Below are positions 31,082-41,700 of a DNA stretch of 64,000 nt, one piece after another (the stretch's first letter is position 1; every line of letters starts with the position of its first letter). The notes beneath the pieces were generated by a model. That model saw nothing but the letters and a program-made list of their open reading frames with translations, ran no database searches and had not been told where the DNA came from. Source of the DNA: Actinostola sp. cb2023 (lineage: Eukaryota; Cnidaria; Anthozoa; Actiniaria; Actinostolidae). The stretch lies in the NCBI GenBank assembly GCA_033675265.1, contig JAUJYZ010000054.1:220795-284794 (forward strand), written 5' to 3'. A program made the translations under genes and the position numbers.

Positions 31082-32079
31082 ACGCTCTGATTGGTTGAGC
31101 AGCGGTCTGTATACTCATGATCAACATAGCACAGAACGTTGTCATGGAAACGTGAAGCCATCTCACTGTGTCAGAGAAAGAAAATGGTTTCTTCACAGTT
31201 TCCGCATTTTGATTTCGAGCTTGGTATTTTGAATGAAACTGATGTTGGACAAGGACACAGGCAGAGGGAAACAAAACAACCGTTTTGTTTAGTTGTCGGA
31301 CCCGTCAACGACAGCGAAGCCTGAAAATCTACGACGGAAGTACACCACAGGTAACCCAAACTCAGTATCAGTGAAGTAAATACAGTACATGTATGGGCTT
31401 TCTCGTTCTGGTGTACTTTAATAAAAAAATAATTTGCCTTTATACGCCTGTGAAGTGTTTACTGCTTCAGATTAATAAGCATGTCCTAGAGAATATCCAT
31501 TGGCGGCTTGCAGTTTTTCTGCCTGAAAGTGTATTCATGGCTAGCTTTGCAAGAACTCGTAAGTTTTATGGCTGGAATTCAAGGAATTCATGTTTATGTT
31601 AAACGTGCTGTCAGTGTTGAAACTTGGCCGCGCATCAGTTCAATAATGTACCTTTTCGTAACTGATTCACATAGATATATAACAGTCCATATCCTATATA
31701 TTAACATATTTTGTCATTTGGTTCCCAAAAAAACTAATACTGACATATCACAGTTTTTTTAAAAGCCGAAAATGAGTAAAGCGGCACTCCTCTACTATAG
31801 AGACGGAAGGGAATTGCCCTTGAACGAGGATCGAAGAGAATGATCCTCGATGGCAGGAGCCTTCTGTCGATGTTCAGTTTGCTTCCACACTAATAACCGA
31901 TGAGGGCCAGTGGGCAATTAAACCAAATTGCTGCCTCACTCATGGAATGATGTTAGTGCAGACTATACAGGACAGCCGGGATTTTCGTTTTCACGACAAA
32001 AAAGTATATTTGCTTGTTTTATTTATTTGTTGAATTCGTTTTTCCATGCAGCATTAGTATAAACTGCGTAATTGTGCAT
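31082..32079. other. Intergenic stretch with one short frame and a dispersed repeat
   Basis: Inverted CCAAT (GATTGGTTGAGC, 31089) precedes an ATG at 31184 in good context (GAAAATGG) opening 46 codons: MVSSQFPHFDFELGILNETD, VGQGHRQRETKQPFCLVVGP, VNDSEA. A donor-like CAG|GTAACC follows at 31349. This might be a small gene or first exon, confidence about 0.25. 31465-31585 matches the repeat at 5338. Confidence 0.3.
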
Positions 32080-32363
32080 ATATAGCTAATTGCATAATCG
32101 TTGTCGGGTTGAAAATCATGAAAGCTATGGCCAAAAGGAATTCTGGTAAATTAAACTCTCAAATAACACCGTCAAATCATCGACCTTTTTATCCAGACTT
32201 GTAGGATCTTAGTTAAATAGCTGATATACCTTCAAAACTACGAGAACATTGAATATATCTGCATGTATTGTGGCTCATGAACTGATTTCCCATCCATCCT
32301 TGCGGTCTCAGCTTCTATGATTTATGATTTTCAACCCGACAACGATTATGCAATTAGCTATAG
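32080..32363. mobile_element. MITE family A, copy 2
   Basis: Same arms and middle as 21510-21784 with a short insertion (TTGTGGCTCA near 32268). Both copies keep intact ends. Confidence 0.8.
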
Positions 32364-32748
32364 ACGGCATGCACTGGTAGCGACATGGGTGGAGTTACAA
32401 ATTCAAAACAATTAATCCCGAAAGCCGGCCTCGTGTTTTGGCGAACAATCCGGCAGCAGAGTTTTGGGACAAATTATATTATAGAATTCAATACCAGAAA
32501 AGACTATAAAAGGGCAACAAAATATGAAATGACATAATCATGACATTTTTAATGTTAAGAATATGCGTTGAACTGATGGCATTGTGCATATTTTATGATC
32601 CAGGCTTCATACAATTCATGAATGAAAGCTATACTCGATCAGTGTCTAACTGGGCGGCGAATTCCGGGGGCGAATTACAACCAAGCACTTCAATCATGTA
32701 TTTAATACATCCTACCATGTTTATCGCCATGTTTACACTTAGTTGTAG
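32364..32748. other. Short intergenic stretch
   Basis: Nothing supported; short frames only. Confidence 0.35.
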
Positions 32749-32974
32749 ATTCCATTCCATTCCATTCCATTCCATTCCATTCCATTCCATTCCATTCCAT
32801 TCCATTCCATTCCATTCCATTCCATTCCATTCCATTCCATTCCATTCCATTCCATTCCATTCCATTCCATTCCATTCCATTCCATTCCATTCCATTCCAT
32901 TCCATTCCATTCCATTCCATTCCATTCCATTCCATTCCATTCCATTCCATTCCATTCCATTCCATTCCATTCCA
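32749..32974. repeat. (ATTCC)n pentanucleotide array, about 45 units
   Basis: 226 bp of uninterrupted ATTCC/GGAAT with no visible substitutions. The long frames on both strands (FHSIP and MEWNG repeats) are artefacts of the repeat. Confidence 0.97.
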
Positions 32975-33474
32975 GAAATACTACAACACTAAACTTGGGG
33001 TTCCTGTGCTACGTATGTCGCGGAAGATTGATGCGAGGTGACGCTATGAATTTTGGGAAGGTTGAAACGTGCGATCGCGAAGACGAAGAAGGGACGATGT
33101 GACCATGTTTAGTTTGATGGATTATGGACGATAAACTGGACTACCGAGAAGGATTATGTTAGTTCTACTGTACAATGCAGGTCAGTAAATACCACTAAGT
33201 GCATATGTCTTGTTTTTGTACGGTAATGACGTTATTTTGAGACGTAATTCGCTCCAAGCAGTTCACGTTGAACAGTCGACCGAGAAACTAGTTACAAAAT
33301 GGCGCCAAAGAAAACCATGTTTTGTCGACGTTACATTATGCTTTTGCATTGGATATGTTGATACATTTTGGGAAATAATGCTGTCCGAACACTTGATTTG
33401 TAAGCGTGAATAGTAGATCATCAGGTTTTATATTTTTAACAAAGTTCAACTCGGTCACATTAGATTTAGGGCCG
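32975..33474. other. Intergenic stretch with short ATG frames
   Basis: An ATG in the context ACAAAATGGCGCC (33298) opens 20 codons (MAPKKTMFCRRYIMLLHWIC) and then stops; GCAG|GTCAGTAAA at 33178 looks like a donor. No complete exon can be supported. Confidence 0.35.
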
Positions 33475-33616
33475 TTGCAGAAATCGTTTATCGTTCGTTG
33501 AACAATCAGAAACAACTCTCTAACTGCAAGAAGTTCGACTGATTTGTAGTCAGATAAACTTCTTGCAGTTAGAGATTCGTTTCTGATTGTTCAACGAACG
33601 ATAAACGATTGCTGAA
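33475..33616. repeat. Long hairpin, arms about 66 bp
   Basis: ATCGTTTATCGTTCGTTGAA and CAATCAGAAAC, then TAACTGCAAGAAG, are mirrored as CTTCTTGCAGTTAGAGATTC and GTTTCTGATTG, then TTCAACGAACGATAAACGAT. There is almost no loop, so it is a palindromic MITE. Confidence 0.8.
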
Positions 33617-34020
33617 CTATTTCTGGGTGCCCACGGTTTTTTGATTCGCACTGTAATATTTCCTAACAAAGTTTATATTTCGTACCTTTGCAGATATTAT
33701 ATGTAATATGTAATGTCCATGCTACAATTGATCATTTTTGAGCCATGGCTCTTTCTAAGTGAAGCATGTCCTCAAGTATTTTATAGTATCACGCATGGCT
33801 AGATGGGTCACTGCAGTACACTGCAGCATTGTATAAAAGGACACTCATTAATTATTCAGGAGGTAACCAGCCAATCCGGTGCATCAAATCCGATCACATG
33901 ATGGACCTGGAAACCCCGGAAAGTCCGCTCAAGAGTACTTTGAAATGCATTTCAAAGTCCAAGGACTTTGAAATGATGGATTTCAAAGTACTCTTTCCTG
34001 AGTTCTTATCCCTCATATAA
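33617..34020. repeat. Spacer with a short hairpin at 33930-33994
   Basis: AAGAGTACTTTGAAATGCAT and TTCAAAGTCC are answered by GGACTTTGAAATG and ATTTCAAAGTACTCTT. The rest is unremarkable. Confidence 0.6.
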
Positions 34021-34450
34021 CAATCATCGGGACCTTGGACAGAGTACCACTGTCCGAATGAGATTCAATCTGAAAGCAGGCTCTACTTCATGCTACTCAA
34101 GAGTCCAACAGATGTGGGATATTATTTATATACGATGTACTCGACTCTGCGCATGAGCAGAGAATATGAAGACTGGAATTCTTGCTTTTCCGGGCTAAAA
34201 TCTTGCAACTCTTTATTTATTGCCTTTAGGCCATTGCATGTAATAATTAATGAGTATGAGAAGTCATTCCAAAACCTCGAATTCGGACTAGACGGGTTTT
34301 CCAGTCCTCGGCTTCGCCTCGGACTGCAAACCCCGTCTAGTCCTCATTCTCGGCTTTGAAACATTACGTACACCACGTCCCACCCAATTTATTAGTCCAA
34401 CTGTGACTGTGCACAAACAAAATATTTTTTGAAATGTTCAGCCGATAAAC
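34021..34450. repeat. Dispersed repeat family B, inverse of 55373-56130 (first part)
   Basis: From GGGACCTTGGACAGAGTACC to TTGCCTTTAGGCCATTGC it aligns with the minus strand of 55380-55590. 34400-34440 (AACTGTGACTGTGCACAAAC, then AAAATATTTTTTGAAATGT) aligns with 56085-56130 and again with 61598-61645. A hairpin GGACTAGACGGG...CCCCGTCTAGTCC with the loop CTCGGCTTCGCCTCGG sits at 34287-34345. Confidence 0.6.
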
Positions 34451-34841
34451 AGCTCACATTATTTGTTTGACCACTATCTGTGCATGATTTTTGTTTTTCA
34501 GATAAAGTCTTTTGCACAATTTATTTTTCAAGTTGATTGCCATTTATTCGTATTAACTGATTTTACAATTTTATGTATTATATGGCCGCGTTTCTTGTAG
34601 CCTTGTACTCGGAAATAAGACCATTTTATTATTTACCCTCCAAGTTTGTCAATATTGTTTTTCTTTTGCTATCATCAAATTAACACAATACTGCCAGATC
34701 ATAGGATACATATCTACCTTTAGATCAACTTGAAATATGAAAGAAGAAAACCATCAGTGTGGAAGGCTTCCCATTATTTCTTTGTGCGAGCATAATATAT
34801 AGGAACTTTGTAACCTGGTTGTTATAATTTGAAAACATTGT
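34451..34841. other. AT-rich spacer
   Basis: Nothing recognised. Confidence 0.35.
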
Positions 34842-35113
34842 ACTACCGAAATCACTCGACTGTTAGCACCGCCAAAATAACGATCGATCGCGTTTTGAAT
34901 TTCGGTTAACTCACATGACCATTTGGAGAGCTCCAAATGGACATGTGACATTCAAGTAGGTCTCCATTATTATTTTTGAACAGAAAAGAGTGAGAAACTA
35001 ATGTCACATGACCATTTGGAGCTCTCCAAATGGTCACGTAAGTTAACTGAAATTCAAATCGTGATAGATTGTTATTTTGGCGGTGCCAACAGTTGAGTGA
35101 TTTCGGTAGTATC
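34842..35113. mobile_element. Palindromic MITE, arms about 100 bp
   Basis: TACTACCGAAATCACTCGAC, then GCACCGCCAAAATAAC, GAATTTCGGTTAACT and ACATGACCATTTGGAG, are mirrored to 35111. A smaller palindrome (CATTTGGAGAGCTCCAAATG) lies inside each arm. Confidence 0.75.
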
Positions 35114-36103
35114 ATGTGACTATAAAGCAGGCCCTTCACCAGGGGTGGTTCGAAGGTTCGAATGATCAGCATGCTTCATTAAAAGTAATACAGTACTGCT
35201 TAGAAGTTTTTGGACTTTTTTTGCATATAGTTGGCATGGAGTCTGAGTGTAGTCGTTGTGTAGTACACTCAAACCAAACTCAGAGTACATGCCAACTAAA
35301 CACTTTTAATTAGTTATTGGGGTGAGATGGGAAGATGATGTGAGAGGGGGATATTATTTTTGAGGCATTGTTAAATTCCTGTGTTAACTTTTGAGCCGCA
35401 GATGTCATGTGCCATGTGTGACCTGAGTCTTCCACTCCTAAAGCCATGTGCAGTCCTGTTCCATTTCCAAAACCACCTTGCTATTACTCAAGTTTTTTTT
35501 GGTATATATAGATGACAAATAGTGGTCCTCCGACAAATGTGGGACAATGTCAAAGCCAAAACATTATGCATGACCACTAATTATGTGCACAACCGTCAGA
35601 TTATAATGCAAATGGGATATCTTTACAAAATGATGTTATCAAAGCTGGTGTGTTTAGCGAAACAGGTTTTGTACGATTGAATTGTCTTTCATGAGCAATG
35701 TGTTATATAATAGGGCCATTTATACGAGCGAAAATAAGATGCATATTATCTAAGACGCAAACTATCTGTATAAACGGCACTTTTTGTTGTGTTCTTAGCC
35801 ATTATTGCATTCGGTCTATATACCAGCCATTTATGGGAAGGATGAATAACGTTCTTTGGACATTGTGCTAGAAAATAAACACACAAATAGTTGGTCGTCC
35901 ACACATCTATTTTATGTTCTACTAGAAAGAGAAGCAGAAGTTGCTACTACGATCAATGGAAAATACTTGAATATTTTGTATAAACATCGCATTGACTGAT
36001 CTATGCTGGGCTAAAATCCCTTTACTCTGCATAGATTACTGTGCATATTTATTATATATTTATTTGATTGTCAAGTGCTTTTGGGCTTCTCAAAAAAAAG
36101 TGC
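35114..36103. repeat. Dispersed repeat family B (second part) and family C
   Basis: 35326-35610 (GGGGTGAGATGGGAAGATGA to AACCGTCAGATTATAATGC) is the inverse of 55730-56035. 35815-36030 (CAGCCATTTATGGGAAGGAT, GTCGTCCACACATCTAT, AAAATCCCTTTACT) is the inverse of 47365-47585. No gene is seen. Confidence 0.6.
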
Positions 36104-37695
36104 TATAGGCCTTGCGCACGGAGTTGGTGTACACAAACGTAACATGGCCGTAATGACAAAAAAGCAACGAAATATTGTTTTAGAAATGCTCGTGTTTACG
36201 AATATGTTCATTTATGTCCTTGATATTAACACAGTTTTGTTGGAAATTTTATGTAGTTTCTTAAATATATAGCTTTATTCTTGTTACTTGAACGAAAGGA
36301 AATAAATAAATTATTACTCTAAGTGATGTCAGGTAATTTTTTTGGTGATTTCAACGAGCCAAGATTTTCATCGTGTAAATCGCGCTCAATCGCGCCTAAT
36401 GACACACATTTTTTGCGTCTTTTTCGTGCCTTAGCATTGCGCCTTTTTTGCCTTTCGCGCTGAAATTGCTTTTGCTTTTCTTGCAAATCACGCTCGATCA
36501 AGATCGTGCAAATCGCGCATTCATTTTCAGCCGCTTTCAGGGACTATTAATCTGAGATAGTTGAGGAGCGGGAAATGCTTTGTTATTCAATGAACCGTGA
36601 ACTTGTTTACGTCAAAAATTCAAATCACAATGTTGTGCTGACCAAAACAGACTGTCTGACAGTTCAATCAGAACAATAATTAATTATTAGTGAATATTAT
36701 TGTCTGGAAATCAACAAAACTGGCTCGCGGCTCACTCGAGTGAAAATAGCAGTATTTTCATAAAATCCAAGAATATATTGAAAATCCTCGATATTACACG
36801 GCACCTCATAATATTGGATGTTTTCTGGATAAAGCTGTTCTCTCCTGGTAGTAAGTTTATATAATTTCTAAAAATCTCAACAAGGGTTGATGACTCGAAT
36901 AAATTGTTAGCGTGATCTGAAAAACCGGAGCATATAATGTCAGAAGTATATGTTATGTACCTAAGATTACAAGACTGTAAGAACATTGATTAATTTTAGG
37001 AAAACATAATACTGTAATTCTGTCCGGACTTTATGCACATTTCACAGCGAGATTCAATTTGCAATTTAAAAACATTTGAAAGGCATGCCTGCACAAACGG
37101 AGTTGGTCGAACAACGAGCGCGAAAAGCATGCCAAAAAGGCATGAACGATGAAAGGTACGATTTGCAAAAAGACAAATCGTGCAAAGAGCGAGATTTGCA
37201 TGACGGCAGAATCGTGGAAAAACGCAAAATATGCGCGCTGGAGGGCACGAAAAGGCGCAATATGCAGTAGAGAAATTACATTTTCAGCGAAAAATATTTC
37301 AGTCTAATGCTAGTTTTCGTAAGATTTCTCTTCATAAATACATCCAACATGATGTAAAGTGGTATCAATTGAAAGATAATTCCAAGTGCATCTCGTTTGT
37401 GAATCTTTATAGAAACCGTGTTGACAAGATTTGAAGAAAATTAGAGAAAACGAGCAAGCGCCCGAGGTGGAAAAGACGCACATTTTCGAACCACTGCTTC
37501 AAAAAAAAAATATTTTCGTTTGTAGTAGCGATTTCACAAATGCTGTTTCATTCTCGTTAATGCACTTAGTTTTTTACTTTTATTATCCAAAGTTTGAAGC
37601 TTTTAGAATATAAGACGACAAAGTTATGGCAAGAAATCTAGCATTACATTTTTTTGGTACGTTCGTGTACACCAACTCCGTGCGCAAGGCCTATA
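36104..37695. mobile_element. 1.6-kb TIR element TATAGGCCTTGCGCACGGAG
   Basis: The first 34 bases are inverted at 37662-37695 with one or two changes. Two internal segments (36340-36520 minus, 37080-37265 plus) encode similar very basic, charged peptides containing ERDLHD and RKRR-type words and face each other; they look like remnants of one coiled-coil frame in inverted duplicate. A 43-codon frame starts at 36144 (MAVMTKKQRNIVLEMLVFTN...). There is no transposase motif. Confidence 0.65.
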
Positions 37696-38093
37696 TAAAT
37701 ACACTATATTATTATTATCATTTTCAAGAATCGCCCACAAGGCAGGTGTTGTATAATGGGACACAAAGTCCCCTTAACAATACTGTACACCACGTCCCAC
37801 CCAATACAAAAAAAGTCTAACCAACCCTAGTGAATTCCCAATTTGAAAAAAAAAAGATCTATTATATTATATTATATATGTATGTCAGAAAAGCACATTT
37901 ACACATTGGTACATTTACACATTTGCACTTTTACACATTCACAAAATCACATGTCTCATTATATATTCGTTTTGCGCACATGGAACCCAGAGTCAATACG
38001 ATTACTGAATATGGCAGCTGGACAACTGCAAATTCTTCCTTCTCTAGAAGTGCGTGAATATGTAAATGACGAAATGTACTTTTCCGAGGTGGA
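37696..38093. mobile_element. Spacer and left part of the MITE split by BEL-1
   Basis: CACCACGTCCCACCCAATA at 37789 repeats 34372. From 37946 (TCACATGTCTCATTATATAT, then TCGTTTTGCGCACATGGAA) the sequence follows the left half of the Tc1/mariner-type MITE at 21267. It ends at the BEL-1 LTR (GTGGA|TGTGCC). Confidence 0.55.
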
Positions 38094-38277
38094 TGTGCCG
38101 AATTCACACACAAAAAGACTACTAAAATACTTGTTTTCCGAGGAACATTTTTTATTCTTGTAAACTCGGCCGCGTGGTTCTCAAACCAACACTGCGCATG
38201 CGTAGGAATACACAGGTATCCCGATTCCACAGGGAACCCAATAACTTTTAACAATGAATAATAAACTCTTCTGAACA
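38094..38277 (-). repeat. BEL-1 3' LTR
   Basis: 184 bp, reading TGTTCAGAAGAGTTTATTAT to TTCGGCACA on the minus strand. Unusually short for this superfamily. Confidence 0.93.
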
Positions 38278-38292
38278 TTCTCCCCTTCTCTA
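38278..38292 (-). promoter_or_regulatory. BEL-1 polypurine tract
   Basis: GAGAAGGGGAGAA directly before the 3' LTR on the minus strand, the expected plus-strand primer site for reverse transcription. Confidence 0.75.
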
Positions 38293-38328
38293 TCAGATAA
38301 TGCTCTCTGATAGCTACATAACTGACAG

Positions 38329-38799
38329 TCAACATTCGAGAGGGCACAGCTTTACGACTGGCCTCGTTACTGTTTTCTTTCCAACTTGAACATCAGCAAC
38401 TCGCACTTGTCCATCAGCTCCTGGATGGGTCTTAACAATTCGTCCAAGAGGCCACTTGCCCCGAGGAGTGTCAGAAGACATGAGAATGACAACATCTCCT
38501 TCTTTAAGGTTTTCTCTGTCACGAAGCCATTTTCTTCTGGAGTTCAAACTAGGGAGCCATTCCCGCAGCCATCGGTGCCAGAAATGGCGTACAAGCTCTT
38601 GTACTCGTCTCCATCTTTTCCTGGGGTTGAACGCTGTAGTGTCAACACCGTCAGGTGCAAATCTACCTCCCAGTTGGCCATGCAGAAAGTGATTTGGTGT
38701 AAGGGGAACTGTATCTGTGGGATTGGCTGATTGGTATGTCAAAGGTCTCGAGTTGATAAGACCTTCTGCTCCAACGACTGCACTGACAAAGCTCTTCAT
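38329..38799 (-). CDS. BEL-1 pol C-terminus, DUF5641 region
   Basis: 156 codons in a different frame from the main pol frame. The start (INSRPLTY, then PLTPNHFLHG) continues the end of the integrase. The rest (RKRWRRVQELVRHFWHRWLR, then GDVVILMSSDTPRGKWPLGR) is the DUF5641 domain that closes BEL/Pao polyproteins. It overlaps the main frame by about 135 bp and is reached from it only by a frame change near 38790-38800. It ends about 50 bp before the 3' LTR, as expected for the natural polyprotein end. Confidence 0.85.
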   Translation of the reverse strand: MKSFVSAVVGAEGLINSRPLTYQSANPTDTVPLTPNHFLHGQLGGRFAPDGVDTTAFNPRKRWRRVQELVRHFWHRWLREWLPSLNSRRKWLRDRENLKEGDVVILMSSDTPRGKWPLGRIVKTHPGADGQVRVADVQVGKKTVTRPVVKLCPLEC

Positions 38800-41700
38800 C
38801 TGTTATATCAGCTGATCCTAATATAGCACGAATTGCCTTCTTTGCAGCTTTGATCATAATCTCGTGCACGCCACTGAAATGTGGGGCTAGGGGTGGATTG
38901 AAGTGCCACTTGACTCCATAGGTAGAGGTAGAATCCTGAATTTTCTCCTTGTCCAAGGCTTTCAGAGCTTCCAATTCATTGTGCGCACCGACAAAGTTGG
39001 TGCCATTGTCAGATAGAACTTCTTCTGGCAGACCTCGCCTAGATGCCATTCGAAAGAAGGCATTAAGAAAGGAGTCAGTGTCTAAGCTGTAGGCTACTTC
39101 CAAATGGACAGCTCTTGTACCTAAACAGGTGAATAGGCAAAGATACCTTTTCTGACGCACTTTTCCTCTTCCTTGCTTTGTGATGAAGGGACCTGCATAA
39201 TCAACTGAGGCATGGCTGAAGGCTCGCAATGACATACGTGTTCGTATAGTTGGTAAGGGGGCCATGAGTGGCTTCAGTGGTATTGTCTTTCTCCTTCTAC
39301 ACTCCATACATTCTCTTTCCCAGCTTCTGATGGCTTCCCTTGCTGCGATGATCCAGTATTTGGTAGAAAGTTCTGCAAGAACTTTATTTGTCCCTCCATG
39401 GAGAGTTTGCTCGTGACATTCTTTGATGATCAGCTTGGTGATGTGATGGTCTTTTGGAAGAATTATTGGGAAGCGGGACTCCCATGGTAGGCAATCAGCA
39501 TAGCAGAGTCTCCCATTACATCTGAGGATACCATCTTGGTCAATGATTGGGTTAAGAGGGAGTAACTTTGACGATTCAGAAATACCTTTTCCCTTTTTAA
39601 GTGCTTTGATTTCATCCTTGAAGGCTTGCTCTTGTGCTGTGTTTATAAGATGCTGTTCTGAGGCGAGTAGTTCTTCTTTGCTAAGTACGCCAAGTTCTCG
39701 TTGTTCTGGAGGGGATAGGCAGTTACCTGGGAACCTTAGGACTCTTGCCAAGGTACGTGTGAGTCTCCTCCAGCTTGAGTACCTTGTTGGCTCAAGACGG
39801 TTTTCTGTTGTTACACTGGTGAAGGTATTGCTTGCATCCTGCTGCAACCGGAACTGTTTGCGAACTTCGGTGTCTTGTCTTTCTTTGACTTCTAGCTTGT
39901 TGGTAGGCCACTCAGTGTTGTCCAACATGAGGAAGGGTGGTCCTTCCCACCAGCACTCTTTATCTTTAAGTTGAGAAACAGAAAGTCCTCTTGTCAGGTG
40001 GTCAGCTGGGTTTTGCTTGGTGGGTACATACCTCCACTGTTCTGGATGGGTTGACTTCTGTATTTCCCCAACACGATTGGCAACAAAAGGCTTGAACTTT
40101 CTGCTCTGTCCTCTGATCCAATACAGAACATTCATACTGTCTGACCAGAAGGTCCACTGCGACTTGCTTATCCTCAAAGTAGGTCCAACGCTTTCAGCCA
40201 GGCGTAGTCCAACAACGGCAGCCATTAGTTCTAGACGGGGGATGCTAACTGCATGAAGCGGTGCAACTCTTGATTTTGATGCAACAAGATTACAAGTAAC
40301 AGTTCCATCCTTGTACCTATGTCTAGCGTACAAGACAGCTCCATAGGCTTCTTGTGAAGCATCAGCAAAGATGTGGAGAGTCACATCCTCTACTTCAGCT
40401 GCATGTCTAAGGCAACGCGGTATTCGAAGCTCAGGTAGTTCTGATAGTTCCTCAAACCATTCCTGGGCTTTGGCTTCAAGTTTCTCCTCTAATGGTTCAT
40501 CCCAGTCGATTCCATTGGCCCACATTATTTGAAGAAGGATCCTGGCACGGATGACATATGGTGTCAAGAAGCCAAGAGGGTCAAATAGCGTTGCTATCCT
40601 TCTCAGAAATCCTCGTTTGGTGCTGGTATACTTATCATATGACTTGTTCACTAGGAACTTGAATTCATCCTCTTTAGGAGACCACGAGACCCCTAACGTC
40701 TTGGTGACTGGTAATTCACCCTGGTCAAGATCTACTTCTGTAGCACAATCTTCTGTTGGTATAGCTCGTAACACTTCTTGGGAATTGGATAACCACTTAC
40801 GTGCGTACATTCCGGCTGATGACCACAGCTGAGATAACTGCTTGTAAAGCTCTATTGCAGTTTCAATGTTGGGCATTGAATCCATAGAATCATCCATGTA
40901 AGTACTCTGAAGGATGGTTTCAGCAGCTAGAGGGTGTTCCTGTTGGTGTTGCTGGGCATGGTACTGTGCCACGAACTGTGCCAAGAATGGGGATGATGCT
41001 ACTCCGAATACAACACGTTCAAATTCAAATACATCTGGTGCTCTTTCAGTCTCTAGCTCTCTCCAGAGAAAGCGGTGATAGGGTCGGTCTTCTGGTTTTA
41101 ACTTAATTTGTAGGTACATCTCCTTTATGTCGCACATCAATGCTATTGGGTCTCGGCGAAATCTGAGTAGTACTGTAAACAAATCCTGCTGAAGCTTGGG
41201 TCCTTGGTAGACAATGTCATTAAGGGAAATGTCCTTGCATCTGGCCGATGCATCGAAGACAATACGGGTCTTTGTAGTAGCTTTATCAGGTCTCAAGATA
41301 GGAAAGTGAGGTAGGTACCACACTTCATCAGGTGCCTTTTCTTCTGGTGATACTTTACGAATGTATCCACGCTTTACGTAGCTCTGTATTACTTCATCGT
41401 AGTCCTTACCAAGTTGACTGGAGGTCTGTAATCGTTTCTCTGTGTTCTGTAAACGTCTCAAGGCCATGGTGTAATTGTCTGGTAACACAGGCTTGTTGTC
41501 TTTCCAAGGCATTCCAATGCAGTAGTGACCATCTGCAAAGGTCAAAGACTCTGTTACCGTGGCATTGGCAATTTTGTCTTCTGGCTTGACTAGTTCTGTT
41601 GAACTAAATTCTTCTACATCCCAGAAGCGACGAATAAGATTGTTCAGTTCATTAGACGCTGTCAGGCAGGTATACGTGTAGTTTGTTTGAGCACTGCCAA

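Noticed and set aside
32540..32992. 150-codon frame with FHSIP repeats and 113-codon MEWNG frame opposite
   Set aside because: Passive translation of the (ATTCC)n array.
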